Assembly: GCA_020848905.1 (NCBI GenBank)
Contig: JADLHG010000040.1
Coordinates: forward strand, 1 to 64,000
DNA: 64,000 nt
Direction: 5' to 3'
DNA from: Deltaproteobacteria bacterium
GTDB taxonomy: Bacteria; Myxococcota_A; Polyangia; GCA-2747355; JADLHG01
Positions 53,904 through 63,534 of the stretch are shown here, piece after piece. The notes beneath the pieces were generated by a model. The model worked only from the letters and a program-made list of their open reading frames with translations, was not told the DNA's origin and did not search any database. The first letter of the stretch is position 1. The number at the start of each line of letters is the position of its first letter. The position numbers and the translations under genes were made by a program.

Positions 53904-56543
53904 ATGTGCGGTGTCATCGGACTCATCTACAGCGAAGAGCGGTCGGACCTCGGACGCGTGGCGGCCGAGCTCCTCAAGACGCTCGAGTACCGCGGGTACG
54001 ACTCCACGGGAGCGGCGATCCAGGGTTCGGGGCCCGTGCACCTGGCCAAGGGGGTCGGCGCACCGTCGGTGATGGTGCACCAGCTCGGCATCGCGAAGCT
54101 CGGCGGCCAGATCCTGTGCGGACAGGTGCGCTGGGCCACCTTCGGCGCGGTGGACGAGCTCAACGCGCAGCCTCACCTCGTGCGCTGCAAGACGGAGATC
54201 TACGGCGCGCACAACGGCAACGTCACGAACTGCGACGACCTCAAGACCTGGCTCACCTCGGAAGGTCACCGCGTGGCGTCGGACAACGACGGCGAGATGG
54301 TCGTGCATACCGTCGAGCACTACTTCGCGCAGGCGCTCGCCACCTTGCCCGCCGACCGACTCCTCGACCCGGCGACCCGCCGCGAGCAGATGCGGACCGC
54401 CATCCTCGCGGCCGCGCCGCGCCTGCGCGGGTCCTACGCCGCGGTGGTCGTGGACCCCGTCTCCCGCTGCCTCTGGTCGATCAAACAGGGCTCCAGCCTC
54501 TACTTCGGGCACGGCACGGACGAGAGCGGCGCGCGTTTCACGATCTCGTCCTCCGACCTCTCGGCCGTGCTGAAGCTGACGCGCGTGCTCGTCCCGCTCG
54601 CCGAGGGCGAGTTCGTGGAGCACGACGCCGTCGGCTACCAGGTCTATCGCGCGACCGACCTGCGCGGTGGGGGCGAGATTCGAGCCGGTCAACCGCTCGA
54701 GCGCAAGGCGGTGCGCAGCCGGCTGCGCGTGAAGGACACGGTGCTGGTCCCTCCCTTCTCGACCTTCATGGAGCAGGAGATTGCGGCGCAGGAGCGCACC
54801 TGCGCCGACGTCGTGACCACCTTCCGCGGCGGAACGGAGGCGGTGCGCGTGCTCTCGCCCTACCTCCGCGCGACGCCGGAAGCGGACCTCGCCGCGCTGG
54901 CCGAGGGCCTCGAGTCGCTCCGTTCGGCCCACGACGACGCCGCCCTCCGCCGGGGCTTTCGCGCGCTCGTGGACTCCCCCCCCTTGTCCGCGCTGCTCGG
55001 TCGCGTCCCCGTCGAGGTGAAGGCGCAAGGGAGCGACGCGCCGCCGGAGCAGCTCGCCTCGCGCCTCGTGTCGTCCGAGGCCGGTTTGCTCGCGGACCTG
55101 CTCGTCGGTGCGCGCGGAACGGACGACCTCATCGCGGTGCGACTGCTGGACGTGATCGTCGAGCTCCGCGATGTGGAGTCCTTTGCCGAGGCGGTCGACC
55201 GCTTCGTCGCCACCTGCGGAACTGCGCTGGCGGGTCGCGGGCGCCTGCTCGCCGTCTGCTGCGGCAGCTCGTATCACGCCGCGAAGGCCGGCGCGCTCTT
55301 CTTCAACGAGGTGGCGCGCTGCGAGGTCGTCCCCGTCCTGCCGGGCGAGTTCCGAGGAGGGCACCTCCGCTCGCTCGCCGACGGCGACGTGGTGATGGCC
55401 ATCAGCCAGAGCGGCGAGACCAAGGACCTCATCGACATCATGAACGACGTGGCGGCCTCTGGGCGCGTGGTGACGCGCATCGCGCTGGTCAACAACGTCA
55501 ACTCCACGCTCGCGCAGGAAAAGAGCGACGTGATCATACCGCTGCGCTGCGGACCCGAGATCGCCGTGCCGGCCACCAAGAGCTTCATGAACCAGCTCAC
55601 GGTCCTCTACGCGCTGGCGCTCAGGCTCGGCCAAAGGCGGGCAGCCGACCTCCCTGAGGGGCCGGAGCGCGCCGCCTTCCAGCAGGAGCTCGCCGCGCGC
55701 TGGGAGAAGCTGCCGCGCTTGCCCGAGCTGATCCGCGAGACCCTCCACGCCACGGAAGCGGAGGTGGACGTCGCCGCGCGGTTGCTCTACCTCCGCCCGA
55801 GCATCCAGATCCTCGCCACGCGCATCACCGCCGTGGCCAAGGAGGGGGCGCTGAAGGTGCGCGAGGTGGTGCTGAACCACACCGAGGGCTTCGAGGGGTC
55901 GGAGTTCAAGCACGGGCCGAACACGATCTTAGGATTCAACACGATCTTCGGTCCGGCGCAGCTCGAGTCCCTCCTGAAGAAGCTCGGGGCGACGCAGGAG
56001 CGACTGCTCCTCGAGGGAGGCGCTCGCGGCCTCCCCCCCGCGGCTCTCGGACGCCTCGTTCGCGCGGCAGCCGAACAGCTCTTCTCCGGCGCGTCGGCCG
56101 AGCTCACCCTCGAGGACGCCGAACGGCGCCTGCTGCACGCGGAGCTGGAGGAGGCGGCGCTGACCAAGGAACTCTACGCCGACTACCCCCTGATCTACGT
56201 CACGGGCCCCGACCCCCGCGACGTGGCGCTCACGGTCTCGCAGCTCAACACGCACAAGATCCGTGGTTCGACGACGGTGGTGATCGCCGAGGACCACCCG
56301 GAGCTGCGGCAGGCGGCCGGCAAGGCCCCCACCAACAACCCCGCCTATCGGTCGGTCTACGTGGCGCTCCCCCGCACCGAGGACCCGCTCCTGACCGTCT
56401 TCTCCGCCACCGTCGTGCTGCAGCGCCTGGCGCTCAAGATGAGCCTCCTCAAGGCCGAGCACCTCGATCGCCTCGGCATCGCGGAACACGGAGTGCATCC
56501 CGACGTCCCGAAGAACGTGAGCAAGTCGATCACGGTGGATTGA
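53904..56543 (+). CDS. oversized GlmS-like protein (glutaminase + two SIS domains, two insertions)
   Basis: The product is 879 residues, against about 610 for ordinary GlmS. The N-terminal glutaminase begins with Cys2 (MCGVIGLIYSEERSD) and keeps EYRGYDSTG and AHNGNVTNCDDL. The usual RWATHG is RWATFG here and NAHPH is NAQPH. A helical insertion lies at about 300-445 between glutaminase and SIS1 (LAVCCGSSYHAAKAGALFFNE, ISQSGETKDLIDI). A second insertion of about 90 residues lies in SIS2 after EGSEFKHGPN. The C-terminus NVSKSITVD matches GlmS. It may make glucosamine-6-phosphate or act on another sugar phosphate. The gene is read divergently from the PAD gene. Confidence 0.8.
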   Translation: MCGVIGLIYSEERSDLGRVAAELLKTLEYRGYDSTGAAIQGSGPVHLAKGVGAPSVMVHQLGIAKLGGQILCGQVRWATFGAVDELNAQPHLVRCKTEIYGAHNGNVTNCDDLKTWLTSEGHRVASDNDGEMVVHTVEHYFAQALATLPADRLLDPATRREQMRTAILAAAPRLRGSYAAVVVDPVSRCLWSIKQGSSLYFGHGTDESGARFTISSSDLSAVLKLTRVLVPLAEGEFVEHDAVGYQVYRATDLRGGGEIRAGQPLERKAVRSRLRVKDTVLVPPFSTFMEQEIAAQERTCADVVTTFRGGTEAVRVLSPYLRATPEADLAALAEGLESLRSAHDDAALRRGFRALVDSPPLSALLGRVPVEVKAQGSDAPPEQLASRLVSSEAGLLADLLVGARGTDDLIAVRLLDVIVELRDVESFAEAVDRFVATCGTALAGRGRLLAVCCGSSYHAAKAGALFFNEVARCEVVPVLPGEFRGGHLRSLADGDVVMAISQSGETKDLIDIMNDVAASGRVVTRIALVNNVNSTLAQEKSDVIIPLRCGPEIAVPATKSFMNQLTVLYALALRLGQRRAADLPEGPERAAFQQELAARWEKLPRLPELIRETLHATEAEVDVAARLLYLRPSIQILATRITAVAKEGALKVREVVLNHTEGFEGSEFKHGPNTILGFNTIFGPAQLESLLKKLGATQERLLLEGGARGLPPAALGRLVRAAAEQLFSGASAELTLEDAERRLLHAELEEAALTKELYADYPLIYVTGPDPRDVALTVSQLNTHKIRGSTTVVIAEDHPELRQAAGKAPTNNPAYRSVYVALPRTEDPLLTVFSATVVLQRLALKMSLLKAEHLDRLGIAEHGVHPDVPKNVSKSITVD

Positions 56544-56564
56544 CGCGCGGCGCGAGGCGCGGCC

Positions 56565-58334
56565 CTACGCCCCCGGGCGCTGTTCGAGCTTGGCCCACGA
56601 GTCCTTGAGCCCGATGGTGCGGTTGAAGACCATCCGCTCGCCGTCGGTGTCGGGGTCCACGCAGAAGTACCCCAGGCGCTCGAACTGATAGCGGCTCCCC
56701 GGCGCCGCCCCGCGCAGGCTGGGTTCCACGCGACACCCCTCGAGCACCTCGAGCGACCCGGGGTTGAGCTGGGCCAGGAAATCCCCGCTCTCGTCGTCGA
56801 GCGGGTTCTCCTTCTGGAAGAGCCGGTCGTAGAGGCGCACCTCGGCCTGCACGGAATGCTCCGCCGAGACCCAGTGCGAGGTCCCCTTCACCTTGCGTCC
56901 GTCCGGGGCGTTGCCCCCGCGAGACTCCGGATCCCAGGTGCAGCGCAGCTCGACCACGTTCCCCTCGGCGTCCTTCACCACCTCGGTGCAGCGGATGAGG
57001 CACGCGTAACGGAGCCGGATCTCCTTGCCCGGCGCGAGACGGTGCCACTTCGGCGGCGCTACCTCGCGGAAGTCGTCGCGCTCGATGTAGACCACGCGCG
57101 AGAAGGGGACCTTCCGCGAACCGCGCTCGGGCTCCTCGGGGAAGTAGGGCGCGTCGAACTCCTCCGTCTGGCCCTCGGGGAAGTTCTCGATCACCACGCG
57201 CAGGGGGCGCAGAACGCCCATCACCCGCGGGGCGACCCGATTCAGATCCTCGCGCAGCGCGTGCTCGAGGAGCGCCACGTCCACGATGCCGTCACGCCGC
57301 GCCACCCCGATGCGCTCGCAGAAGGCGCGAATCGCCTCGGGGGTGCACCCGCGGCGGCGGAAGCCGCTGATCGTGGGCATGCGCGGGTCGTCCCAGCCTC
57401 GCACGAGCCCCTCCTTCACCAGCTGGAGCAGCCTGCGCTTGCTCAGTACGGTGTAGGTCAGGTTCAGCCGCGCGAACTCGATCTGCTGCGGGTGCGCGGG
57501 CACCGGGAGCTGCTCGAGGATCCAGTCGTAGAGCGGCCGGTGATCCTCGAACTCGAGCGTGCAGATGGAGTGCGTGATCCCCTCGAACGCGTCGCAGAGG
57601 CCGTGCGCGAAGTCGTACATCGGGTAGATGCACCAGGCATCCCCCGTCCGGTGGTGCGTGGCGTGCCGGATCCGATAGAGCGGCGGGTCCCGCAGGTTCA
57701 TGTTGGGCGAGGTCATGTCGATCTTCGCCCGCAGCAGGTGCGCGCCGTCGGGGAACTCCCCGGCCCGCATGCGCGCGAAGAGGTCCAGGTTCTCCTCGAC
57801 CGAACGCGTACGGTAGGGGCTCTCCTTCCCCGGGGTGTAGTAGTTGCCTCGATAGCTCCGCACCTCCTGCTCGTTCAGGCTGCAGACGTACGCTTTGCCA
57901 TCCTTGATCAGCTGGACCGCGCACTCGTAGAGGCGCTCGTAGTAGTCCGAGGCGTAGTAGAGCCTTTCCTGCCAATCGAAGCCGAGCCAGCGCACGTCCT
58001 CCTGGATCGACTCCACGTACTCCACCTCCTCCTTGGTGGGGTTCGTGTCGTCGAAGCGCAGGTTGCACGTGCCGCCGAACTCCTCGGCGACGCCGAAGTT
58101 CAGGCAGATCGATTTCGCGTGGCCGATGTGCAGATAGCCGTTCGGCTCGGGTGGAAAGCGCGTCGCCACGCGCCCCCCGTGCTTGCCGCTCTCTTGGTCC
58201 GCCTCGACCAGCTCGCGGATGAAGTTCGAGGGCAGGCTGGGATCGGCGCCGGCGAGCCCCGGCGCGCGACTCGCCGTAGAGGCGCCCGCCCCGCCCGCCG
58301 TCGTTTCGCGCGGCTCACCTTTCTGGTCGTTCAT
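56565..58334 (-). CDS. glnS: glutaminyl-tRNA synthetase
   Basis: This 589-residue class I synthetase has the HIGH motif in [18 protein letters not shown] and the KMSKS counterpart in [11 protein letters not shown]. Between them are [18 protein letters not shown] and the GlnRS-type [26 protein letters not shown], followed by a C-terminal anticodon-binding beta-barrel. The start at 58334 gives a Thr/Ala/Gly-rich N-terminal extension of about 30 residues before the usual start near [11 protein letters not shown]. It charges tRNA-Gln with glutamine in the cytoplasm. Confidence 0.96.
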   Translation of the reverse strand: MNDQKGEPRETTAGGAGASTASRAPGLAGADPSLPSNFIRELVEADQESGKHGGRVATRFPPEPNGYLHIGHAKSICLNFGVAEEFGGTCNLRFDDTNPTKEEVEYVESIQEDVRWLGFDWQERLYYASDYYERLYECAVQLIKDGKAYVCSLNEQEVRSYRGNYYTPGKESPYRTRSVEENLDLFARMRAGEFPDGAHLLRAKIDMTSPNMNLRDPPLYRIRHATHHRTGDAWCIYPMYDFAHGLCDAFEGITHSICTLEFEDHRPLYDWILEQLPVPAHPQQIEFARLNLTYTVLSKRRLLQLVKEGLVRGWDDPRMPTISGFRRRGCTPEAIRAFCERIGVARRDGIVDVALLEHALREDLNRVAPRVMGVLRPLRVVIENFPEGQTEEFDAPYFPEEPERGSRKVPFSRVVYIERDDFREVAPPKWHRLAPGKEIRLRYACLIRCTEVVKDAEGNVVELRCTWDPESRGGNAPDGRKVKGTSHWVSAEHSVQAEVRLYDRLFQKENPLDDESGDFLAQLNPGSLEVLEGCRVEPSLRGAAPGSRYQFERLGYFCVDPDTDGERMVFNRTIGLKDSWAKLEQRPGA

Positions 58335-58402
58335 CGTCGTCGTCCTTCGCAGTGTCGCCGGTAGATATACCACCGCTGCCGCGCCGAGAAGAACTCGCCG
58401 TC

Positions 58403-60142
58403 TCACGCCTCCGAAACCCTCAGGGCCCGCTGTAGCTCCTCTACGAGGCGCGTCCCCGCCTTCCCCTGCTCCCGCGCCAGGTCAAGGGCCGTCTGCCCCT
58501 TGCGGTTCGTGAGCTCCGCGCGCGCGCCGAGGCGGAGCAGGTCCGCGAGCACGAAGTAGTTCCCGTGCCGGACGGCGTGCATCAGCGCCGTTTCGCCTCG
58601 CCGGTCCGCGGCGTTGATCTCCCCGCCCTGGGCCAGGAGCCGCTCGATGTCGGGCACGGTGCCGGTCCAGCGCACGCAGCTCATGATGGGCGTGCGACCG
58701 TCGCCATCCCGCGCGTCGCCCCGCGCCCCGGCCTCGAGCAGGACGCGCGTGGCGTCGGGCCGAGGGGCCTCGATGGCTACCACGACGGGAGTGCGACCGC
58801 GGGCGTCGGGCGCCTCGAGGTTCGCGCCGGCCTCGAGCAGCAGACCCACTACCTCCGCGGCGCAGAGCGAGGAGCCGGCCGCGACGTGCAGCGCGGTGCG
58901 CCCCTGCCCGTCCACGGCGTCGACGGGCGCGCCGACGGCCAGGAGCGCCTTCACCACCTCGGCCCCCCCCATGGCTGCCGCCACGTGCAAGGGCGTTCGC
59001 CCTTCGCGGTCGCGCGCCGCCGCGTCGGCTCCCGCCGCGAGCAGGGCCACCGTCGCGCCGGGGGTCCGTCGGTCAGCGGCGAGGTGGAGCGGGGTCATCG
59101 GATGGCCTTCGCAACGCGCATCGCCGCCCGCCGCGAGGAGCGCCCGGAGACACGCTCCGTCGTCGTACGCGTCGGCCGCGGCGTGGAGCGGCGTGAGCCC
59201 ACTCGCCTTGGAGGCGTTCGGACCGGCGCCCGCACGGAGAAGCACCTCCACTGCCTCGAGGCGGCCCGCACGCGCCGCCGCCGCGAGGGCCTCGACCAGG
59301 CACCCTGCCGATAGCCCCAGCGCCACGAGCGCCTCGAGAGCCGCCGTGTACCCTCGTTCCGCGGCCCACCGGCCGAGCTCGTCGAGCTCCCCGGGGGCAG
59401 GCGACCGCCCGTGAAGGAGGGCGGAGAGGCGCTCGGCGCCCGCCGTACACTCCTCGACGCTGAGCCAGTAGCCGGAATGCGGCGTCTCGCCCTCCTGCCG
59501 GGCGTGGGTGACGAACTGCACCTCCCCGACGCAGAGCGCGTCCGCGTGAGCGCGCACCAGCCTCCGGAGCGCGGGCGGCGCGTCCTCGGGGAGCGCGAGG
59601 GGCCCGTCCACGGCGAACACGTCCGGCTCCGTGTGCGGTGGATCGTCGTCGTGGTCCCACATCCCGGTCCAGGAGCTCCCCTGCCGCAGGAGCGTCACGC
59701 GCGTGCCGGCGCGCGCGAAGCTGCGCAGCAAAAAGAGCGCCGCGTCTACCTCGGAGAGCTCGGCCCCACCCTCGACGAGGGCGGCGATCGTCGCCCCGTC
59801 GGCCCGCCAGGCCGCGCGACGCACCGCCGTATGTACGCGGTCCACGGCCGCTCGCGCCTCGGCCCCCGCGGCCAGCAGGCTGCGCGCCACGTCACGGTGC
59901 CCACTCGCGGCTGCGACCACGAGCGGGGTGCAACCGTCCAGCGCCACACGGTTCGGGTCGGCTCCGGCGGCGAGCAGGGACTGCACGATCTGGTGGCGTC
60001 CCGCCGCCGCGGCCACGGCGAGCGGCGAGAATCCCGCCGCATCGAGGGCATCTACCGGCTCCCGGGCGCCGAGTCCCGCCTCGAGGAGCGCGGCCTCGCC
60101 GCTCCACGCGGCCCGATGGAGAAGAGACAGCGGCTCAGCCAT
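58403..60142 (-). CDS. ankyrin-repeat protein
   Basis: The product is 579 residues without signal peptide. Three ankyrin repeats at the N-terminus (residues of about 1-115: [27 protein letters not shown] and similar) are separated from about eight more (about 290-565: [38 protein letters not shown]) by a non-repeat segment. That segment is of about 150 residues with [31 protein letters not shown]. Ankyrin stacks bind proteins. The start at 60142 overlaps the merR stop by 8 bases, so the pair is one transcript and the protein may be a partner or output of the regulator. Confidence 0.85.
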   Translation of the reverse strand: MAEPLSLLHRAAWSGEAALLEAGLGAREPVDALDAAGFSPLAVAAAAGRHQIVQSLLAAGADPNRVALDGCTPLVVAAASGHRDVARSLLAAGAEARAAVDRVHTAVRRAAWRADGATIAALVEGGAELSEVDAALFLLRSFARAGTRVTLLRQGSSWTGMWDHDDDPPHTEPDVFAVDGPLALPEDAPPALRRLVRAHADALCVGEVQFVTHARQEGETPHSGYWLSVEECTAGAERLSALLHGRSPAPGELDELGRWAAERGYTAALEALVALGLSAGCLVEALAAAARAGRLEAVEVLLRAGAGPNASKASGLTPLHAAADAYDDGACLRALLAAGGDARCEGHPMTPLHLAADRRTPGATVALLAAGADAAARDREGRTPLHVAAAMGGAEVVKALLAVGAPVDAVDGQGRTALHVAAGSSLCAAEVVGLLLEAGANLEAPDARGRTPVVVAIEAPRPDATRVLLEAGARGDARDGDGRTPIMSCVRWTGTVPDIERLLAQGGEINAADRRGETALMHAVRHGNYFVLADLLRLGARAELTNRKGQTALDLAREQGKAGTRLVEELQRALRVSEA

Positions 60143-60956
60143 GCCGACCGCTCCCCGGCGTCGGCGCCTCGGGCGCGTCAAACCCCGACGCCCCCTGCTC
60201 CGCCGCGACCTCCGCCGCCCCATCCGTCGCCGCCCACAGATACGTCTCGCGCCAGCCGGGGAAGAGCTCGTCGTTGGTGCGATCGGCGATGTAGCCCAGG
60301 ATCGCCGCAAAGGGACCGAGCAGCTCGGAGAAGCGCATCCGTCGTGCGGCCAGCGCCTCGGTGTGCCGCTGCACGAGCTGCATGACCAGCGGAGACACCG
60401 CCCGCGCGAGGGGCAAGACGTGGTCCTGCAGGGCGAGCTCCTCGAGCGGCAGCCCATCGCGCAGGAGGGCCTGCACCTGCTGCACGAGCCAGAGGTCGCG
60501 CGCATCGTATCGGCCGGCTTGCCTCGGTCGCAGGAGCCCCCACGCCTCGAGACGCTCGACGAGCTCGTGCGGCGCGTGCGCCAGCTCGAGGAACGTGGCG
60601 CGGTCCACCGGCTCGAAGGGCTCGATCGGGGCCTGCTCGGGGTCGTTCCGCGGACGCGGCAGCGGCTGGAGGTAGCCCACGCTCTCCAGTCGATCGAGCG
60701 CCGCCTCGTCCCCGCCGACGCGTTCGAGCGCACCCTTGATGAAGGCGAGGGGCAGGCCCGCCGCCTGGAGCCGCTTGATCAGTCGGGCTCGCCGCAGGTG
60801 CACGGGGCCGTACACGGCGCGCGTCCGGTTCAGCTTTCGAGGGCGCGGCAGGAGCCCCTGGTCCACGTAGAAGTGAATCGTGGACGGCGCAATACCTAGC
60901 TCTTTTGAGAGCTTGCCTATCGTGAGCTCCCCGGGCTGCGCGTTCTTCAGCTGCAT
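60135..60956 (-). CDS. MerR-family transcription regulator with two helix-turn-helix-like modules
   Basis: The product is 273 residues. The N-terminal MerR winged helix is TIGKLSKELGIAPSTIHFYVDQGLLPRP, then a HLRRARLIKRLQAAGLPLAFIK continuation. A second MerR-like segment follows at about 118-175 (LVERLEAWGLLRP, ARDLWLVQQVQALLRDGLPLEEL), so the protein may have two DNA-binding modules. There is no B12-binding motif of the CarA/CarH type and no metal-binding Cys pair. It is read divergently from the dikinase-like operon over an overlapping promoter, which makes it the probable regulator of both directions. Confidence 0.9.
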   Translation of the reverse strand: MQLKNAQPGELTIGKLSKELGIAPSTIHFYVDQGLLPRPRKLNRTRAVYGPVHLRRARLIKRLQAAGLPLAFIKGALERVGGDEAALDRLESVGYLQPLPRPRNDPEQAPIEPFEPVDRATFLELAHAPHELVERLEAWGLLRPRQAGRYDARDLWLVQQVQALLRDGLPLEELALQDHVLPLARAVSPLVMQLVQRHTEALAARRMRFSELLGPFAAILGYIADRTNDELFPGWRETYLWAATDGAAEVAAEQGASGFDAPEAPTPGSGRHG

Positions 60957-61036
60957 GGTTGACTTTTCACAGTTGGAACTTTATAAAGTAACAAGTTAAC
61001 AAACGCAACACTTCACAATAGTCCGAGGCCCCGCTG
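60957..61036. promoter_or_regulatory. overlapping divergent promoters with shared palindromic -10 region
   Basis: On the plus strand TTGACT (60959-60964) and TATAAA (60982-60987) are spaced by 17 bases. On the minus strand TTGCGT (61008-61003) and TATAAA (60985-60980) are also spaced by 17. Both -10 boxes lie in one perfect palindrome, ACTTTATAAAGT (60978-60989). TTCACA occurs at 60966-60971 and again at 61012-61017. The AT-rich stretch (60957-61020) stands out from the GC-rich surroundings. Only one RNA polymerase can bind at a time, so the two directions should exclude each other. Confidence 0.8.
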
Positions 61037-62755
61037 ATGACAACCTCGACCGACCACGGCCTGACCTTCGACGCCCCGGGACCGGGGAGCTGGGAGCTGG
61101 ACGGCGCGCACTTCCCGCGTCCCCTCTTCGGCCCCCTCGAGTCGATCTTCCCGCCGGCCTTCCGCGAGGGGATGCGGGACTGCTGCAGCCGCTACGGGAT
61201 GCTCCTCGACACGCTCGAGGTGAGGTTCGTCCACGGCTTCCCGTATCTGCAGCCTCGGATCGTGGGCGTGCCTTCGGGCGGCAAACCACCGCCTCGCGTC
61301 GTGATGCGCGTCGCCCTGGCGCTGCTCACGCGCCTGCACCCCAAGCTCCGCCGTCGCATGGCCGTGGCCAAGACCGTCTTCGAGCGCAAACCCTGGCGCG
61401 AGGAGCTCGCCCTCTGGGACGCGCAGATCCGCCCCGCCACCATCGCGAGCCACGCCCGCCTCGCGGCCATCGACCCGGCCACCCTCGAGGACGCGCAGCT
61501 CGCCGACCACCTGCGCGCCGTCGAGGAACACGCGATTCGCATGCTCCGGCAGGACCACAGCTACAACCTGGCCGTGATGGTGCCGCTCGGAGACTACCTG
61601 GCCCACGCGCACGACTGGACCGGTCTCGCGCAGCACGAGCTCATCGCGCCGCTCTCGGGCTACAGCCCCATCAGCGCGGGTGAGGCCGAGGAGCGCGCGG
61701 CTCTCGTCGCGGCGCTTCGAGCCGACGCGGGCGCGCAAGCCCTCCTCGGTTCGAGCGCTCCCGCGGTGGAGCTCTGGCGCCAGCTCGCCGACCGCCCCGG
61801 AGAGGTGGGCCGGGCCGCGCGCGCGTTTCAGCTCGTCTTCGGTAACGGACTCACGCACGGCATCGACCTGGCGCTCCCGACCGTCAACGAGCTCCCGGGG
61901 CCGGTGCTTGCCGGCCTGCGTGCCAGCCTTCGCGGCACAACCGCCGCCGACCCGCGACGCGCTGCGAACGAGGCGGCCGCGCGGGTCCGCCAGCAGGTCC
62001 CCGAGGCAGCCCGCGCTACGTTCGACGAGCTCCTCGCCGAAGCACGGCTGACCTACCGTCTGCGCGACGAGCGACACCTCTACGGCATCATGCCGACCTT
62101 CGGCATCACGCGACGCGCGCTGCTCGAGGCGGGACGCCGGTTGCGCGCCCGCACCGCGCTCCCCGACGAGGAGCTGGCCATCGTGGCCCGCATCGACGAG
62201 CTCGACGCGGCGCTGCGCACTCGAGCCGATCTCCCGGTCGGCACGCTGCTCGAGCGGAGAAGGCTCCACGGTCAGCTCCACGCGGGAAATGTTCCCGCCC
62301 ACCTGGGACCGGCCCCCACGCCGCCACCTCCGCCCGAGTGGCTCCCGAACGAGGGCGCCCGGCGCCTCATGCGCGCCCTCGATCTTTACCTCGGCGACCT
62401 GCGCCGCGACGCCGGCGAGAGCCAGAGCGAGCCCGAGGTGGTGCAGGGACTGGCCGCGAGTCACGGGATCCACGAGGGGACAGCCCGCCTGTGCGGGGGC
62501 GTCCAGGACCTGGACCGCATCACCCCCGGCGACGTGCTCGTCGCCCCGCTCACCTCTCCGGCCATCAACAACGTCCTTCCCGTGCTCGGCGCCATCGTGA
62601 CGGACAAGGGCGGCGCCCTCTCCCACGCAGCGATCGTGAGCCGCGAGTACGGCATCCCTTGCGTGGTCGGCACGCGCAGCGGCACGGCGCGCATCCCCGA
62701 CGGGCGGCGGGTCCGAGTAGACGGCACCCGGGGCGTCGTGACGGTGCTCGCGTGA
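61037..62755 (+). CDS. central plus His-domain subunit of a split PEP-synthase / rifampin-phosphotransferase-like enzyme
   Basis: The product is 572 residues. The start (APGPGSWELDGAHFPRPL) matches, as I recall, the substrate-domain start of single-chain PEP-utilising enzymes, where it comes after the ATP-grasp domain. The middle is helical (HSYNLAVMVPLGDYLAHAHDWTG, FGNGLTHGIDLALPTVNELPGPV). The C-terminal mobile His domain reads VTDKGGALSHAAIVSREYGIPCVVGTRSG, with phospho-carrier His530. The order substrate domain then His domain equals the last two thirds of rifampin phosphotransferase, which has ATP-grasp first. Here the ATP-grasp is the next gene, overlapping by GTGA. The substrate is unknown. 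Confidence 0.85.
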   Translation: MTTSTDHGLTFDAPGPGSWELDGAHFPRPLFGPLESIFPPAFREGMRDCCSRYGMLLDTLEVRFVHGFPYLQPRIVGVPSGGKPPPRVVMRVALALLTRLHPKLRRRMAVAKTVFERKPWREELALWDAQIRPATIASHARLAAIDPATLEDAQLADHLRAVEEHAIRMLRQDHSYNLAVMVPLGDYLAHAHDWTGLAQHELIAPLSGYSPISAGEAEERAALVAALRADAGAQALLGSSAPAVELWRQLADRPGEVGRAARAFQLVFGNGLTHGIDLALPTVNELPGPVLAGLRASLRGTTAADPRRAANEAAARVRQQVPEAARATFDELLAEARLTYRLRDERHLYGIMPTFGITRRALLEAGRRLRARTALPDEELAIVARIDELDAALRTRADLPVGTLLERRRLHGQLHAGNVPAHLGPAPTPPPPPEWLPNEGARRLMRALDLYLGDLRRDAGESQSEPEVVQGLAASHGIHEGTARLCGGVQDLDRITPGDVLVAPLTSPAINNVLPVLGAIVTDKGGALSHAAIVSREYGIPCVVGTRSGTARIPDGRRVRVDGTRGVVTVLA

Positions 62756-63534
62756 GGCTCTCTCCGCTCCGCGAAGCGGGGCCCGTCGAGCGCTACGGGG
62801 GCAAGGCCTCGCAGCTCGCCGAGGCGCTCCTGGCCGGACTTCCAGTGCCGGACGGCTTCGCGCTCGACGTGGAGGGCACACTAGCGGTTGCCGCGGGCGA
62901 GCGCCTCGAGGCTCTGCCGGAGGGACGATGGGCCGTCCGATCCTCTGCCGTGGGCGAGGACTCGACCGAGGCCAGCTTCGCCGGGCAGCACCTCACACGT
63001 CTCAACGTCCCCTCCGCCGAGGTGGCCCGCGCCCTGCGCGAGGTCCACGCCTCCGCCCACGCCCCCTCCGCCCTGGCCTACCGGGAGCGGATGGGCGTAG
63101 CTGGCCCTCCGCGCATGGCGGTGGTCATACAGCGCATGGTGTTCGCTCGCGTAGCCGGCGTGCTGTTCACGCGGAATCCGATGACCGGTGCCGACGAGCT
63201 CGTCGTCGAGGGGGCCTGGGGTCTCGGCGAGTCGGTCGTCGCGGGGCTCGTCACGCCGGATCTCTTCCGCCTCTCCCCGGCCGGGGAGCTCCTCGAGGCT
63301 CGCCCGGGACACAAGGACCTGGCCGTGGTCCACCTCGAGGGAGGTGGCACCGAGGAACGACCCGTGGGCCCGCGCCTCCACGCGGCCCTCTGCCTCGACG
63401 CGCCGGAGCTCGCGCGACTCCACGGCCTCGCGCTGCAGGTCGCCCGCGTGGCCGGCGCCGCACAGGACCTGGAGTGGGCCTTCGACGAGGCCGACGCGCT
63501 CTTCCTGCTGCAGCGGAGGGGGATCACCGCATGA
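62752..63534 (+). CDS. ATP-grasp subunit (PEP/pyruvate-binding domain) of the split enzyme
   Basis: The product is 260 residues from a GTG that overlaps the previous stop (GTGA). It begins with the usual YGGKASQLAEALLAGLPVPDGFAL and keeps WAVRSSAVGEDSTEASFAGQ, VIQRMV, GVLFTRNPMTGADELVVEGAWGLGESVVAG and LLQRRGIT near the end. Single-chain relatives have about 310-330 residues here; the shortfall is between GFALDVEGTLAV and RWAVRSS, so the N-terminal helical part is reduced. It would transfer the beta-phosphate of ATP to His530 of the partner. Confidence 0.88.
   Translation: MRLSPLREAGPVERYGGKASQLAEALLAGLPVPDGFALDVEGTLAVAAGERLEALPEGRWAVRSSAVGEDSTEASFAGQHLTRLNVPSAEVARALREVHASAHAPSALAYRERMGVAGPPRMAVVIQRMVFARVAGVLFTRNPMTGADELVVEGAWGLGESVVAGLVTPDLFRLSPAGELLEARPGHKDLAVVHLEGGGTEERPVGPRLHAALCLDAPELARLHGLALQVARVAGAAQDLEWAFDEADALFLLQRRGITA

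Noticed and set aside
53769-55913. Minus-strand extension of the PAD frame
   Set aside because: It overlaps the GlmS-like gene in antisense. The lipoprotein signal peptide and ribosome site at 53768 define the true start.
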